Assembly (NCBI GenBank): GCA_934365155.1
Contig: CAKRMZ010000022.1
Location: 1-26,011 of the forward strand
Direction: 5' to 3'
Length of the DNA stretch: 26,011 nt
Origin: an uncultured Eubacteriales bacterium
Lineage (GTDB): Bacteria; Bacillota; Clostridia; Oscillospirales; CAG-272
In this document: piece by piece, positions 8,170 to 17,141 of the stretch
Layout: the number at the start of each line of letters is the position of its first letter
Position numbering within the stretch: the stretch's first letter is position 1
Program-made: the position numbers and the translations under genes
Notes under the pieces: generated by a model
Told to the model about the DNA's origin: nothing
Databases searched by the model: none
What the model saw: the letters and a program-made list of their open reading frames with translations, nothing else

Positions 8170-8420
8170 ATTCGAATCGGGAAATGCTCATGCGCAATGT
8201 CCAGCTTGCGGATTTCGGAGTGATCGAAACCAATCTTTTTTTGGATACTCACCCGTATTCAAAGGAAGCGATGAGTGCATTTGAAGAATATCGTCGTGCG
8301 GCTGCAGAAGCCAGAGAAGCCTATGAAAAAAATTACGGTCCGCTGACAGCGACCGCAGAACCTTTGGGTAATAATTGGGAATGGGTTCAGAGCCCGTGGC
8401 CTTGGCAAATGGAGGAATAA
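8166..8420 (+). CDS. cotJB: Spore coat protein CotJB
   Basis: An 84-residue protein of the CotJB family. Recognised features are the N-terminal LMRNVQLADFGVIETNLFLDTHP and the aromatic C-terminus with NNWEWVQSPWPWQ. It works with CotJA and CotJC in the inner spore coat. ATG 8166 overlaps the cotJA stop; a GAGGAGGAAG stretch within the cotJA end serves as ribosome site. Its stop is 2 bp before the cotJC start. Length is normal for the family. Confidence 0.9.
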   Translation: MNSNREMLMRNVQLADFGVIETNLFLDTHPYSKEAMSAFEEYRRAAAEAREAYEKNYGPLTATAEPLGNNWEWVQSPWPWQMEE

Positions 8421-8422
8421 CA

Positions 8423-9025
8423 ATGTGGATTTACGATAAGAAATTAGAATATCCCGTGAAAATAAAAACCCCGAATCCTGCGAATGCAAAAGTGATTGTT
8501 TCGCAGCTCGGCGGTCCGCACGGGGAACTCGGTGCGGCTACCCGTTACCTGAGTCAGCGATATTCCATGCCCTATCAGGAAATTGTCGGAATTTTGACAG
8601 ATATCGGCACCGAGGAACTTGCTCATGTTGAAATGATCAGTGCCATTCTTTACCAACTGACTCGTAACCTCAGTATGGATCAAATCAAAGAAAGCGGATT
8701 TGATACATATTTTGTGGATCACACAACCGGAATTTATCCGCAGGCTGCATCGGGGGAGGCATTTTCAGCACAAACATTGGCGTCTACCGGCGATGTATTT
8801 GCCGATTTAAACGAAGATCTTGCCGCAGAGCAAAAGGCGCGATTGTCTTATGACAACATCTTGCGCTTAGTGGATGATCCGGATGTGAAGGATGCCATTC
8901 GCTTTTTGCGCGCAAGGGAAATTGTTCACTATCAGCGCTTCGGAGAAGCGCTCGGAATCGCGCAGGATAGACTGGATTCTAAGAATTTTTATGCGATTAA
9001 CCCGGCGTTTGATCCCCATTGCTAA
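8423..9025 (+). CDS. cotJC: Spore coat protein CotJC, manganese catalase family
   Basis: A 200-residue ferritin-like protein of the manganese catalase family, the main CotJ product in the spore coat. Likely metal ligands by position are Glu35 in GELGAA, Glu65 and His68 in GTEELAHVE, Glu136 and His169, in the same order as in Mn-catalase. It may protect the spore from peroxide; activity is inferred from the family. The start is ATG 8423, with GGAGG just upstream. A longer reading frame from 8375 would overlap cotJB and adds residues absent from the family. It is the last gene of cotJABC and is followed by an intrinsic terminator. Confidence 0.93.
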   Translation: MWIYDKKLEYPVKIKTPNPANAKVIVSQLGGPHGELGAATRYLSQRYSMPYQEIVGILTDIGTEELAHVEMISAILYQLTRNLSMDQIKESGFDTYFVDHTTGIYPQAASGEAFSAQTLASTGDVFADLNEDLAAEQKARLSYDNILRLVDDPDVKDAIRFLRAREIVHYQRFGEALGIAQDRLDSKNFYAINPAFDPHC

Positions 9026-9064
9026 GCGAATATTACGTAAGATATCAATAAAAATACCGTTATG

Positions 9065-9110
9065 AAAAGAGGGTCCTGCTTGTTTTGCAGGGCCCTTTTT
9101 ATTTTTTCGG
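9065..9110 (+). terminator. Intrinsic terminator of cotJABC
   Basis: GGGTCCTGC (9071-9079) pairs with GCAGGGCCC (9087-9095) around a 7-base loop, flanked by AAAAGA before and a T-rich run after. This is a textbook Rho-independent terminator 45 bp past cotJC. From here to lon (9111-9372) there is no gene; it holds the lon promoter and leader and otherwise nothing I can identify. Confidence 0.9.
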
Positions 9111-9236
9111 ATTTACAAAACAGATGACGGCGGAAAATGAAATCGACCCTGTTATTTGTTGTTTTTATAACTGCATTGTTTTTTTGACATATCGGCTGTT
9201 TTATGCATTTTATTGCGTATTTTATATAGAAAAAGA

Positions 9237-9265
9237 TAGACAAAAAGGGAAAAATATGCTATAAT
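9237..9265 (+). promoter_or_regulatory. lon: Promoter of lon (extended -10)
   Basis: TAGACA (9237-9242), 17 bp spacer, TATAAT (9260-9265) preceded by TGC. The transcript would start near 9272, leaving a leader of about 100 nt. A TTGACA at 9184-9189 has only a weak -10 partner. I looked for CIRCE and tandem CtsR boxes, the usual heat-shock operators, and saw neither. Confidence 0.7.
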
Positions 9266-9372
9266 ATCTCTGTTGTTGGAGTTTGGGGAAGGACTTATTA
9301 GAGGTTAATGAGTTCGAGTGTGGTGTGATTTTAATAAAAAATTGATAAAACCCTAAAATCGGAGAGCATCAG

Positions 9373-11817
9373 ATGTCAAAATACATAGAAACTGCAGAAA
9401 TGTCAACTGTAGAAATTGCGGTTACCCGAAATACAGTGGTGTTTCCCGTGATTTCTGCAGCGGTTGAATTTATAGATCCATTATCGATTGCCGCATGCGA
9501 ACGCGCTTTTCGCAGCGGTGGAAAAGTTTTTTTCGTAGCACAGAAAAACATTACGGGTGAAGATGTAAAACCCGCGGATTTATATACAGTAGGGACCATT
9601 GTAAAAATCAAACAGATTGTGAAAGGCAAAGACAAGCGGGCGCGGATCATTGCCGAAGGCGTTGCTCGCGCGGCTGTGATTTCATATGATTTTTCGGAAA
9701 CGAAACGAAGTGCTGCGGCCTTAATTAAAAACATTCGCACCGAGGAAGGAACCGATGTACGCGAAGCGGCTTTGATTCGGACCGTTAAACGTCGGTTTGA
9801 GGAATTTGCAAGGCACATTCCCCAAATGCCGAATGATTTGCTTCATGCGGCAATGACAATTGAAGATCCCGGTTTGTTAGCGGATTTTATTGCTTCCAGC
9901 ACGTTTTTAAACAACGATGATAAACAAACCGTGTTAGAGGAGTTTGATCCCATAAAGCGCTTAGAGCTTTTGGGCGTGCTTTTGGAGAGCGAGAAACAGC
10001 TTTTGGAGCTTGAACATAAGATTCAAATGCGTGTGCGCGAGCGAATTGATACTTCTCAAAAAGAATACTATTTGCGTGAGCAGCTCAAGGTGATTCAAGA
10101 AGAACTCGGGATGGACGGTGAGGACGAGGAGCAAGGCTATCTTCGCCGGATTGAATCTGCCAAGATGCCGGAGGAGTGCCGCGAACATCTCCGCAAAGAG
10201 GTTTGGCGCCTGTCACGCATGAGTGCTTCCTCCGTTGAATCCGCTGCAATTCGCAATTATTTGGATATTTGCATGGAAATCCCCTTCGGAAAGTTTTCGC
10301 ATGAGAGGCATTCGCTGAATTATGCCGAAAAGGTGTTGGAGCGGGATCACGAAGGCATGAAAGAAGTGAAGGAACGCATTCTGGAATACCTTGCGGTCAA
10401 ACAGATTTCGAAAGAGCAGGGCAGCCAGGTGATTTGCTTGGTAGGGCCTCCCGGTGTGGGAAAAACTTCTATCGCTGCCTCGATTGCGCAAGCTTTAAAT
10501 TTGAATTTTGTCCGGGTTTCGCTTGGCGGTGTGCGGGATGAAGCAGATATCCGCGGGCATCGCAAAACTTATGTCGGGGCCGTTCCCGGACGAATTGCAG
10601 ACGCTGTAATTCGCTCCAAAACGATGAATCCTTTCATTCTGCTGGATGAAATTGATAAAATGGCGCATGATATGCGCGGAGATCCGGTTTCTGCCATGCT
10701 TGAGGTTTTGGATCCGACGCAAAATGATAAATTCAGAGACCATTTCTTGGAGATCCCGTTGGATTTGCGTTCCTGCGTATTTTTGGCGACGGCCAATAAT
10801 TTGGACGGGGTACCGCGCGCTCTGATTGACCGAATGGAAATTATTGAGCTCAAAAGCTATACCTTCTCCGAAAAGATGCAAATCGCTAAAAAGCATCTGC
10901 TTCCCAAAGCGAAAAAACGGCATGGGTTGAAATCGTCTTTGTTGCAATTGAAGGATAACGCGATTGAGGAAATTATAAACGGCTATACCCGTGAGGCCGG
11001 TGTGCGTGAATTGGAACGGCAAATTTCGGCAGTATGCCGTAAGGTTGCCAAGAAGATTGTCTCGGGTGAAATAAAAAAAGCGGTTGTTACAGCGTCCGAT
11101 ATCGAAGCTTTGTTGGGTGCGCGGAGAATCCCTGCTGAGGATGAACTGCAAAAAGAAGCGATCGGTGTTGTTAACGGTCTTGCATATACCGAAGCGGGCG
11201 GAGACGTGCTTCAAATCGAAGTGGTATCGGTGCCCGGCAACGGAAAGATTCAGATTACGGGCTCTTTAGGCGATGTCATGAAGGAGTCGGTCGAGGCGGC
11301 GTATACCTACATACGGTCTATTGCCTCCGAATTGCAGATCCCGCAAGACTTTTACAAGACAAAGGATTTGCACATTCATGTGCCGGAAGGCGCCGTGCCC
11401 AAAGACGGTCCCTCTGCCGGAATTACCATCGCGGTGTCCATTGCCAGCGAGCTTTGCAAAATTCCCGCTCGCGGTGATATCGCAATGACCGGTGAGATTA
11501 CGCTGCACGGCAAGGTTTTGCCGATCGGAGGATTACGCGAGAAAACAATGGCGGCTTATCGCCGCGGAATCCGCAAGGTCATTATTCCGAAAAGCAATGT
11601 CTGCGATTTGAAGGATGTTGATCCGCAGATTGCAGCAGAGATGCAGTTTTATCCCTGCCAGGATGCAAAAGAAGTTTTGCGTTTGAGCGGCGTTTTAAAG
11701 GATTTTGCGGATCATGAGACGAAATCGGGGAACGAAACGCAAAGAGCATCGCAGATTTTCAATATTCCTGCGGTGGTCGGAAACGAAGTTCGGGGAGGAG
11801 TTTCCTGTGGCCATTAA
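9373..11817 (+). CDS. lon: ATP-dependent protease Lon (LonA type)
   Basis: An 814-residue cytosolic AAA+ serine protease that degrades misfolded and regulatory proteins. Order: N-terminal substrate domain to about residue 195, helical linker, AAA+ module with Walker A GPPGVGKT at 358-365 and Walker B FILLDEID near 421-428, then the protease domain with catalytic Ser681 in PKDGPSAG and Lys724 in GGLREKTMAAYR. Full length for LonA. The last ~34 residues form a hydrophilic tail that overlaps the next gene by 11 bp. The ATG start at 9373 has GGAGAG about 7 nt upstream. lon followed by engB (ysxC) is a conserved Firmicutes pair. Confidence 0.97.
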   Translation: MSKYIETAEMSTVEIAVTRNTVVFPVISAAVEFIDPLSIAACERAFRSGGKVFFVAQKNITGEDVKPADLYTVGTIVKIKQIVKGKDKRARIIAEGVARAAVISYDFSETKRSAAALIKNIRTEEGTDVREAALIRTVKRRFEEFARHIPQMPNDLLHAAMTIEDPGLLADFIASSTFLNNDDKQTVLEEFDPIKRLELLGVLLESEKQLLELEHKIQMRVRERIDTSQKEYYLREQLKVIQEELGMDGEDEEQGYLRRIESAKMPEECREHLRKEVWRLSRMSASSVESAAIRNYLDICMEIPFGKFSHERHSLNYAEKVLERDHEGMKEVKERILEYLAVKQISKEQGSQVICLVGPPGVGKTSIAASIAQALNLNFVRVSLGGVRDEADIRGHRKTYVGAVPGRIADAVIRSKTMNPFILLDEIDKMAHDMRGDPVSAMLEVLDPTQNDKFRDHFLEIPLDLRSCVFLATANNLDGVPRALIDRMEIIELKSYTFSEKMQIAKKHLLPKAKKRHGLKSSLLQLKDNAIEEIINGYTREAGVRELERQISAVCRKVAKKIVSGEIKKAVVTASDIEALLGARRIPAEDELQKEAIGVVNGLAYTEAGGDVLQIEVVSVPGNGKIQITGSLGDVMKESVEAAYTYIRSIASELQIPQDFYKTKDLHIHVPEGAVPKDGPSAGITIAVSIASELCKIPARGDIAMTGEITLHGKVLPIGGLREKTMAAYRRGIRKVIIPKSNVCDLKDVDPQIAAEMQFYPCQDAKEVLRLSGVLKDFADHETKSGNETQRASQIFNIPAVVGNEVRGGVSCGH

Positions 11818-12394
11818 TTGGAATAATGTGAGTTTATCGGCAACCATCGGTTCAATTCATCAAATGCCGAAAGATCTGCTTCCGCAGATTGCGTTTTCCG
11901 GACGTTCGAATGTGGGCAAGAGTTCCTTGCTGAATACCTTAATCGGACGCAAAAATTTTGCTCGTGTCAGTTCTCAACCCGGAAAAACGATAACGATCAA
12001 TTTTTACAATGTGGACGGACAATTTTATTTGGTGGATTTGCCCGGCTACGGATATGCCCGCCGCTCGCCGGAGGAGCAGAGACGCTGGTCTGAGTTGGTA
12101 GAGGCCTATCTTCATAATAACAGTCGTCTGCACTTGATTGTACAGCTTATCGATATGAAAGTCGGACCGACTGCAGACGATGATATGATGCTGCGTTGGT
12201 TATATGAGACGGGGACTCCGTATTTTGTTGCTGCAACCAAGGCGGACAAGCTGAACAAAACAGACTTTAACGCGAATTACGCAAATCTGCGCGATTATGA
12301 TATGGTTGTTGAGGGGACACCGGTAATTCCGTTTTCCTCTTTAAAACAATTCGGAAAAGAAGAGATTTGCAGAGAAATTTTAAAATCGGTTTGA
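11807..12394 (+). CDS. engB: Ribosome biogenesis GTPase EngB/YsxC
   Basis: A 195-residue TRAFAC-class GTPase needed for maturation of the 50S ribosomal subunit. G1 is GRSNVGKS at about residues 32-39, G3 is DLPG, and G4 is TKAD. I choose the GTG at 11807, preceded by GGGGAGGAG with ideal spacing, rather than an in-frame ATG at 11705 that would add 34 residues inside lon. The protein then has the standard family length. It overlaps the lon stop codon by 11 bp, so translational coupling to lon is likely. Confidence 0.94.
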   Translation: MAINWNNVSLSATIGSIHQMPKDLLPQIAFSGRSNVGKSSLLNTLIGRKNFARVSSQPGKTITINFYNVDGQFYLVDLPGYGYARRSPEEQRRWSELVEAYLHNNSRLHLIVQLIDMKVGPTADDDMMLRWLYETGTPYFVAATKADKLNKTDFNANYANLRDYDMVVEGTPVIPFSSLKQFGKEEICREILKSV

Positions 12395-12439
12395 TATCTA
12401 AGGGTATAAAATATAAAAACTACGAAAAGGGGAAATATT

Positions 12440-13747
12440 ATGTTTTTACACGATAACTTGGAAGTGAATGAAAAAGAGCATTTGGCGCTTGCCGGTGCGG
12501 ATTTAGTGGAAATTGCCAGAGAGTTCGGAACGCCGGCATATGTGATGGATGAAAACAAAATCCGTCAAACATGCCGTCTTATGCGCAGAACTATGGAGAA
12601 AGAATACGGCAAGGATCGTTTCATGGTGCTTTATGCCAGCAAAGCTCTTTCAATGAAAGAGATCTACCGCATTATGTCACAGGAAAATATGGGAGTGGAC
12701 GTTGTTTCAACCGGCGAAATTTATACAGCCGCAAAAGTCAATTTCCCGATGGAACGGGTTTATTTTCACGGTAATAATAAATCCAATGCGGATATTGAAA
12801 TGGCGATGAACCATTCTGTCGGGTGCTTTGTCGTCGATAACAGAGAAGAATTTGCAAAAATTGATGCATTGGCAAAGGCGCGCGGAAAAAAGCAGAAAGT
12901 ACTCTTGCGCGTAGCTCCCGGTATTGATTCCCATACCTTTGAAGCGGTAAATACCGGACGTGTTGATTCCAAATTCGGCATATCTTTGGCTACCGGACAG
13001 GCTATGGAGGCCATTCAGTACGCTTTGACATTGAAGAATATCGATTTTGCCGGTGTCCATTGCCATATCGGCTCGCAGATTTTTGAGGCAAAACCGTTCT
13101 GTGATGCTGCAGAGATTATGATCAAATTGATTGCCGATATTAAGAAAGAAACCGGAACGGAAATTCGCGAACTAAATCTCGGCGGCGGTTTCGGAGCGAG
13201 ATATACCGAGGCAGATCCCAAAATTAATTATGCCGATATTATCCGCGCGGTTGCGGCGGTGATTAAAGCACGCTGCAACGACCATAATATCAATATCCCG
13301 AAAATTCTGATCGAACCCGGACGCAGCATTGTTGCTGAGGCGGGGCTCACCTTGTACACTGTAGGAAACGTTAAGGAAATAACGGGATATAAAAATTATG
13401 TTGCCATAAACGGCGGAATGACCGATAACCCCCGCTATGCGCTTTATCAGTCTAAATATGATGCGGTGGTGTGCAACAAAAACAAGGTGACAAAGGAACG
13501 GGATTTTGAATGCACAATTGCCGGATGCTGCTGTGAAAGCGGTGATTTGATTGCCGAAAATATTAAAATTCAAAAACCGACGCCCAATGATACTTTGGCT
13601 GTGTTTACAACCGGTGCATATAATTTTTCCATGGCAAGCAATTATAACCGGGTAACACGTCCGCCCGTTATTATGATTAAAAACAAACAGCCGAGAGTCG
13701 TTGTAAAAAGACAGAGTTTAGAAGATTTGGTTAGCAACGATCTTTAA
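12440..13747 (+). CDS. lysA: Diaminopimelate decarboxylase
   Basis: A PLP-dependent enzyme of 435 residues, fold type III, that converts meso-diaminopimelate to L-lysine, the last step of lysine synthesis. PLP-binding Lys68 lies in YASKA. Further motifs are HCHIGSQ (207-213), the phosphate-binding GGGFG (248-252), EPGR (292-295) and the active-site CCESGD (364-369) from the partner subunit. Length and motifs are typical. The ATG start has AAAAGGGG upstream. It follows engB by 45 bp with no strong terminator between them, so it may be cotranscribed or use a local promoter in the AT-rich gap. No lysine riboswitch fits in that gap. Confidence 0.95.
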   Translation: MFLHDNLEVNEKEHLALAGADLVEIAREFGTPAYVMDENKIRQTCRLMRRTMEKEYGKDRFMVLYASKALSMKEIYRIMSQENMGVDVVSTGEIYTAAKVNFPMERVYFHGNNKSNADIEMAMNHSVGCFVVDNREEFAKIDALAKARGKKQKVLLRVAPGIDSHTFEAVNTGRVDSKFGISLATGQAMEAIQYALTLKNIDFAGVHCHIGSQIFEAKPFCDAAEIMIKLIADIKKETGTEIRELNLGGGFGARYTEADPKINYADIIRAVAAVIKARCNDHNINIPKILIEPGRSIVAEAGLTLYTVGNVKEITGYKNYVAINGGMTDNPRYALYQSKYDAVVCNKNKVTKERDFECTIAGCCCESGDLIAENIKIQKPTPNDTLAVFTTGAYNFSMASNYNRVTRPPVIMIKNKQPRVVVKRQSLEDLVSNDL

Positions 13748-13761
13748 TTCTTCTTTTGCGT

Positions 13762-13775
13762 TGTATCCGGATACA
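13762..13775. promoter_or_regulatory. 14-bp perfect palindrome downstream of lysA
   Basis: TGTATCCGGATACA is perfectly symmetric, with outer TTGC and GCAA at 13757 and 13780 nearly in register. With no loop it is more likely a protein-binding site than an RNA hairpin. It lies in the 159-bp gap between lysA and the M50 protease gene. Confidence 0.35.
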
Positions 13776-13806
13776 CACTGCAAATCTCTATGTAGTGCTG
13801 CTCATG

Positions 13807-13863
13807 GGCATGAACAAAAAGATCACTGCTTATTTTCAAAAACAGATATTTTTTGTTCATGCC
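13807..13863. repeat. 14-bp inverted repeat with a 29-base spacer, upstream of the M50 protease
   Basis: GGCATGAACAAAAA (13807-13820) and its exact reverse complement (13850-13863) flank 29 bases. The T run lies inside the stem, so this is not a classical terminator. It could be a regulatory site or leader structure for the following operon. Confidence 0.5.
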
Positions 13864-13906
13864 GCGGCAACTGCCCGGTTCGGTAGTCAGGAAAGGATAT
13901 TTTTCT

Positions 13907-14548
13907 ATGCTCAGAATGCTTTTTGAAAATCCATTGTTAATCCTTTATCGCATACCGGCATTATTGCTTGCGATTTCGGTTCATGAGGCGGCACATGGCT
14001 TTGTGGCATATAAACTCGGCGATCCTACCGCTAAAGCGATGGGACGGCTGACATTAAATCCTTTGCGACACATGAATGTGGTTGGCACATTGATGCTTCT
14101 GCTTTTTGGGTTCGGCTTTGCCACTCCGGTACCGGTGAATGCCCAAAATTTCAAAAGACCGAAATGGGATATGGCCTTGGTCGCTCTTGCCGGGCCGCTT
14201 TCCAATGTTATATTGGCCATCGGCGGCATTTTGGGCCAAAGTTTGCTGAATCATACGGTAGGGAATTTGAATCATCCGACGATTCTGGCATTATATAATC
14301 TGCTATATGTGTTTGTTGCACTGAATATATGTTTTGCCGTTTTTAACTTGATTCCGATTCCTCCGCTTGATGGATCCCGAATTCTATTGACTTTCCTGCC
14401 GAAGAAATTGTATTTTTCCGTAATGCAATATGAAAGATATATTCAAATCGTATTTTTTGTAATTCTGATGACAGGCGTTATCGATGGATTTTTGAATCAT
14501 ATTTTTCGTATTGTAATTCAGGCGTTATATTCGGTTTTTCTGTTCTGA
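13907..14548 (+). CDS. Site-2 protease family membrane metalloprotease (M50)
   Basis: An intramembrane zinc metalloprotease of 213 residues with about five membrane segments. The zinc motif HEAAH is at residues 26-30 (catalytic Glu27), and the third zinc ligand Asp155 lies in IPIPPLDGSR, matching the NPxDG-like motif of the family. It belongs to the short group without PDZ or CBS domains; the substrate is unknown. The start is ATG 13907 after AGGAAAGGAT. An ATG at 13853 lies inside the inverted repeat and would add 18 residues before the first membrane segment. It is 13 bp from scpA, a common arrangement in Clostridia. Confidence 0.92.
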   Translation: MLRMLFENPLLILYRIPALLLAISVHEAAHGFVAYKLGDPTAKAMGRLTLNPLRHMNVVGTLMLLLFGFGFATPVPVNAQNFKRPKWDMALVALAGPLSNVILAIGGILGQSLLNHTVGNLNHPTILALYNLLYVFVALNICFAVFNLIPIPPLDGSRILLTFLPKKLYFSVMQYERYIQIVFFVILMTGVIDGFLNHIFRIVIQALYSVFLF

Positions 14549-14561
14549 AGGATGTGAAAAA

Positions 14562-15326
14562 ATGGATTTAACATATCATATTGACGTGTTCGAAGGTCCC
14601 TTGGACTTGCTTCTCAGTTTAATTGCCAAAAATAAAATGAACATCGCGGATATTCGAATCACACTGATTTTCGAACAGTATATGGAATATCTGAATCAGA
14701 TGCAGCAGATGGATATGGAGTTGACCGGCGATTTTATTGCGATGGCAGCGGAGCTGATGCTGATCAAAAGTCGGATGCTGCTCCCGCGCAATGAGGAGGA
14801 AGAGGAGGACCCCCGTGAACGTTTGGCCGCGGCGCTGCTTGAATATCAAAAGGCAAAGCTTGCAGCGCAATTTTTGGATGGGCAATATACACGGTATCAT
14901 GACCGTTTTGCTAAGGATACCAGCGAGATCGCTGCGGACGGAACGATTCTTCCGCAGGATTCGTATGCTCTGTTTGAGGCGATGTCAGGCCTGCTTGAAC
15001 GAATGAACGATCGGCCCCAAAATATTGCATCGTATGTTGCGCCGATTATCAAACGAAAATATATTCCGGTCGGAACACGGGTACCGTATATCGTTGCGCT
15101 ACTGAAATCAACCGAGAAAGTTCAGTTTTTGGATTTTTTCTCGGAGGCTACGACAAAGTCCGAGTTGGTTGCGACTTTTTTAGCATTATTAGAAATGATT
15201 AAATCCGGCAATATCCGTATTTTTTATGAAAACAAAGATGTTTTGGATCGAACTTTGTGTTTTGCGTTGAATGAGCAGTCACCGCTGCCGGAAATTTATG
15301 CAGAGAAGGAGGAAACGGTCGTATGA
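14562..15326 (+). CDS. scpA: Segregation and condensation protein A
   Basis: A 254-residue kleisin subunit that bridges the two Smc heads in the Smc-ScpAB condensin, which organises and segregates the chromosome. The N-terminal FEGPLDLLLSLI signature starts at about residue 9. An acidic Glu/Asp-rich linker follows near residues 80-90, and the C-terminal winged helix covers the last ~80 residues. The ATG start has GAAGGATG upstream. It overlaps scpB by 4 bp (ATGA), which fits fixed stoichiometry of the two subunits. Confidence 0.95.
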   Translation: MDLTYHIDVFEGPLDLLLSLIAKNKMNIADIRITLIFEQYMEYLNQMQQMDMELTGDFIAMAAELMLIKSRMLLPRNEEEEEDPRERLAAALLEYQKAKLAAQFLDGQYTRYHDRFAKDTSEIAADGTILPQDSYALFEAMSGLLERMNDRPQNIASYVAPIIKRKYIPVGTRVPYIVALLKSTEKVQFLDFFSEATTKSELVATFLALLEMIKSGNIRIFYENKDVLDRTLCFALNEQSPLPEIYAEKEETVV

Positions 15327-15892
15327 GCGAATTGAGTGTTCATGAGATGAATCGAATTATAGAAGCCGTTTTATTTGCTGCAGGGCATCCTCTTTCTTAT
15401 GATAAAATTGCGGAAGTGTTGCAGATCAGTAAAAAAGAAGCCCGTAAAATTGTGAAAAATTTTGCGGATTTTTATAATGCAGACGATTCAAGAGGGCTGA
15501 TTTTGCTGACCTTTGACGATAGCTGTCAATTGGCGGCAAAGGAACAGTACGGTTCGTATATCCGTACAGCGCTGAATATTAAAAACGGCGGAAATCTGTC
15601 TCGGTCTTCTTTGGAAATATTAGCGATTGTTGCATACAATCAGCCGGTGACCCGTGCATATATTGACGAGGTTCGCGGTGTTGACAGTACCTATTCGGTA
15701 TCTTCTTTGATACAAAAAGGATTGCTCAAAGTAAAGGGACATTTGGATGTTCCGGGTCGCCCGGCACTTTTGGTTACAACGGAGGAATTTCTCCGTTGCT
15801 TCGGCCTTTCTTCTATATCGGATTTACCTGCAAAAGATACTTTTGTGTGCGCACAGGAAAACGTTCCGCTGCAAATCAGTATTGCAACTTAA
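15323..15892 (+). CDS. scpB: Segregation and condensation protein B
   Basis: A 189-residue protein with two winged-helix domains, the ScpA partner in the Smc complex. Family features include IIEAVLFAAGHPLS at about residues 10-23, and LEILAIVAYNQPVTRAYID with the adjoining RGVDS in the second half. Length is normal. The start overlaps the scpA stop, with AAGGAGGAAA upstream inside scpA. The next gene begins 20 bp further. Confidence 0.95.
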   Translation: MSELSVHEMNRIIEAVLFAAGHPLSYDKIAEVLQISKKEARKIVKNFADFYNADDSRGLILLTFDDSCQLAAKEQYGSYIRTALNIKNGGNLSRSSLEILAIVAYNQPVTRAYIDEVRGVDSTYSVSSLIQKGLLKVKGHLDVPGRPALLVTTEEFLRCFGLSSISDLPAKDTFVCAQENVPLQISIAT

Positions 15893-15912
15893 ATAAGGGG
15901 GGAGACGACGGT

Positions 15913-16602
15913 TTGACGGTAGTTTGGATTTTGCTTGCCGTTTTATCTTTGATCTTACTTTTGATGTTCCTTGCCGTTCGCGTCGAACTTCGATATGATT
16001 CTGCGTTGGTTTTACGGCTTAAAATTTTAGGAATCCCGATCCGTCTTTATCCCAGACCTAAGAAGAAAATTCGCCTTTCGGATTACCGGATTCAAAAAAT
16101 ACGTCGTCGCCAAAAAAAGCAGTATAAAAAAATGCAAAAGCGGCAGCAAAAAAAGGACGAAAAGAAGGCGAAGAAAGCCCGTAAGGAAAAAGCGGAAGAA
16201 AAAACAGATATTCTTGAAACAATTCACCTGATTACTGCGTTAGCGCGTAAAGTCATTCAAAAAACATTGCGGTATTTACGGATTGATTTGCTTCGATTGC
16301 AGATTACGGTCGGTTCGGAGGATGCCGCGAAGACAGCGATTTTATACGGCGCGGTGTCACAGTCGGTTGCGTATCTGATTGAGATTTTGTCCAATGTGAC
16401 AAAACTGCGGCGCTACAGGCAATGTGTTTCGGTTCAGGCGGACTTTATTTCGGAAAAAACCAAGATGAATGTTAATATTTGTTTTCAGTTGCGGGTATGG
16501 CAGATACTTGCCATCCTGATTGCCGCGGGTATGACTTTTGTAAAAGAGCGTGCCAATGCGAATATAAAGGAAACGGTTCGACATACCGAGAAAAAGATAT
16601 AA
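15913..16602 (+). CDS. DUF2953 domain-containing membrane-anchored protein
   Basis: A 229-residue protein of unknown function. One N-terminal membrane segment (about residues 3-21) is followed by a strongly basic Lys/Arg-rich stretch (about 55-95) and a C-terminal region with the conserved pattern of DUF2953, a family found mostly in spore-forming Firmicutes and often next to gerW (ytfJ). The start is TTG at 15913, with GGGGGGAG 8 nt upstream. An ATG at 15796 would lie within scpB in another frame. The position between scpB and gerW supports a sporulation link, which is inference. Confidence 0.82.
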   Translation: MTVVWILLAVLSLILLLMFLAVRVELRYDSALVLRLKILGIPIRLYPRPKKKIRLSDYRIQKIRRRQKKQYKKMQKRQQKKDEKKAKKARKEKAEEKTDILETIHLITALARKVIQKTLRYLRIDLLRLQITVGSEDAAKTAILYGAVSQSVAYLIEILSNVTKLRRYRQCVSVQADFISEKTKMNVNICFQLRVWQILAILIAAGMTFVKERANANIKETVRHTEKKI

Positions 16603-16617
16603 AAAGGAGAATGTGTT

Positions 16618-17106
16618 ATGGCAGAAAGCAAGATCAATGAGATGATTCAAACCTCGTTGGAGAGTATTAAAAAAGTAATCGATGCGAATACGATTATCGG
16701 TGACCCGATTCATACCCCGGACGGAACTTTTATTTTGCCGATTTCCAAAGTTGCGGTCGGTTATGCTTCCGGAGGTGTTGATTATAACAGTAAGATTGAA
16801 AAGCCTCGTGATGACAAAAATTTCGGCGGCGGCGGTGGGACCGGCATTACCGTGTCACCGGTTGGATTTTTAGTCATAAAAACAGACGGCAGTGTTGAGC
16901 TTCTAAACATTAATCATCCGGTGAACGATTTTGGAGCATCGGTCAATTCCTTGGTGGACAAATTGCCGGGTGTTATGGGAAAAATAAAGAATATGTTTTC
17001 TAAGAAAAAAGAAACTACAGGCAGTGTAAATACGGTGTTCTCGGATGACAAGAACATAAGTTTTGAGGAAGAAATCAAAAAGACGGAGAAGATTTCAGAG
17101 GAGTAA
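16618..17106 (+). CDS. gerW: GerW family sporulation protein (YtfJ)
   Basis: A 162-residue protein of the GerW/YtfJ family. The central glycine-rich GGGGGTGITVSPVGFLVI, near residues 71-88, is the family signature. In Bacillus subtilis the orthologue is made in the forespore and is needed for normal germination. The ATG start has AAAAAGGAGA upstream. The protein has no signal peptide and ends in a charged tail. It lies between DUF2953 (15 bp) and dacF (93 bp), which matches forespore-related neighbours. Confidence 0.93.
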   Translation: MAESKINEMIQTSLESIKKVIDANTIIGDPIHTPDGTFILPISKVAVGYASGGVDYNSKIEKPRDDKNFGGGGGTGITVSPVGFLVIKTDGSVELLNINHPVNDFGASVNSLVDKLPGVMGKIKNMFSKKKETTGSVNTVFSDDKNISFEEEIKKTEKISEE

Positions 17107-17113
17107 GCGTTGC

Positions 17114-17141
17114 GCATAATTCCTTCTTTGCGGACATATAT
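17114..17141 (+). promoter_or_regulatory. Possible forespore sigma (SigF/SigG-like) promoter of dacF
   Basis: GCATA (17114-17118), 16 bp spacer, CATATAT (17135-17141). This resembles the GNATA-type -35 and CATNNTA-type -10 of forespore sigma factors, with a spacer one or two bases short. The start codon is about 58 bp downstream. The same arrangement occurs before the DUF4830 gene at 20999. The match is by eye only. Confidence 0.35.

Noticed and set aside
9272..9372. Heat-shock operators (CIRCE or CtsR) in the lon leader
   Set aside because: Neither the TTAGCACTC inverted repeat nor tandem GGTCAAA boxes are present; GAGTTCGAGTG is only a superficial likeness.
10495..11214. 239-codon open frame antisense to lon
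   Set aside because: It lies wholly inside lon, whose frame encodes a complete AAA+ and protease domain. The antisense product shows no motif and no ribosome site.
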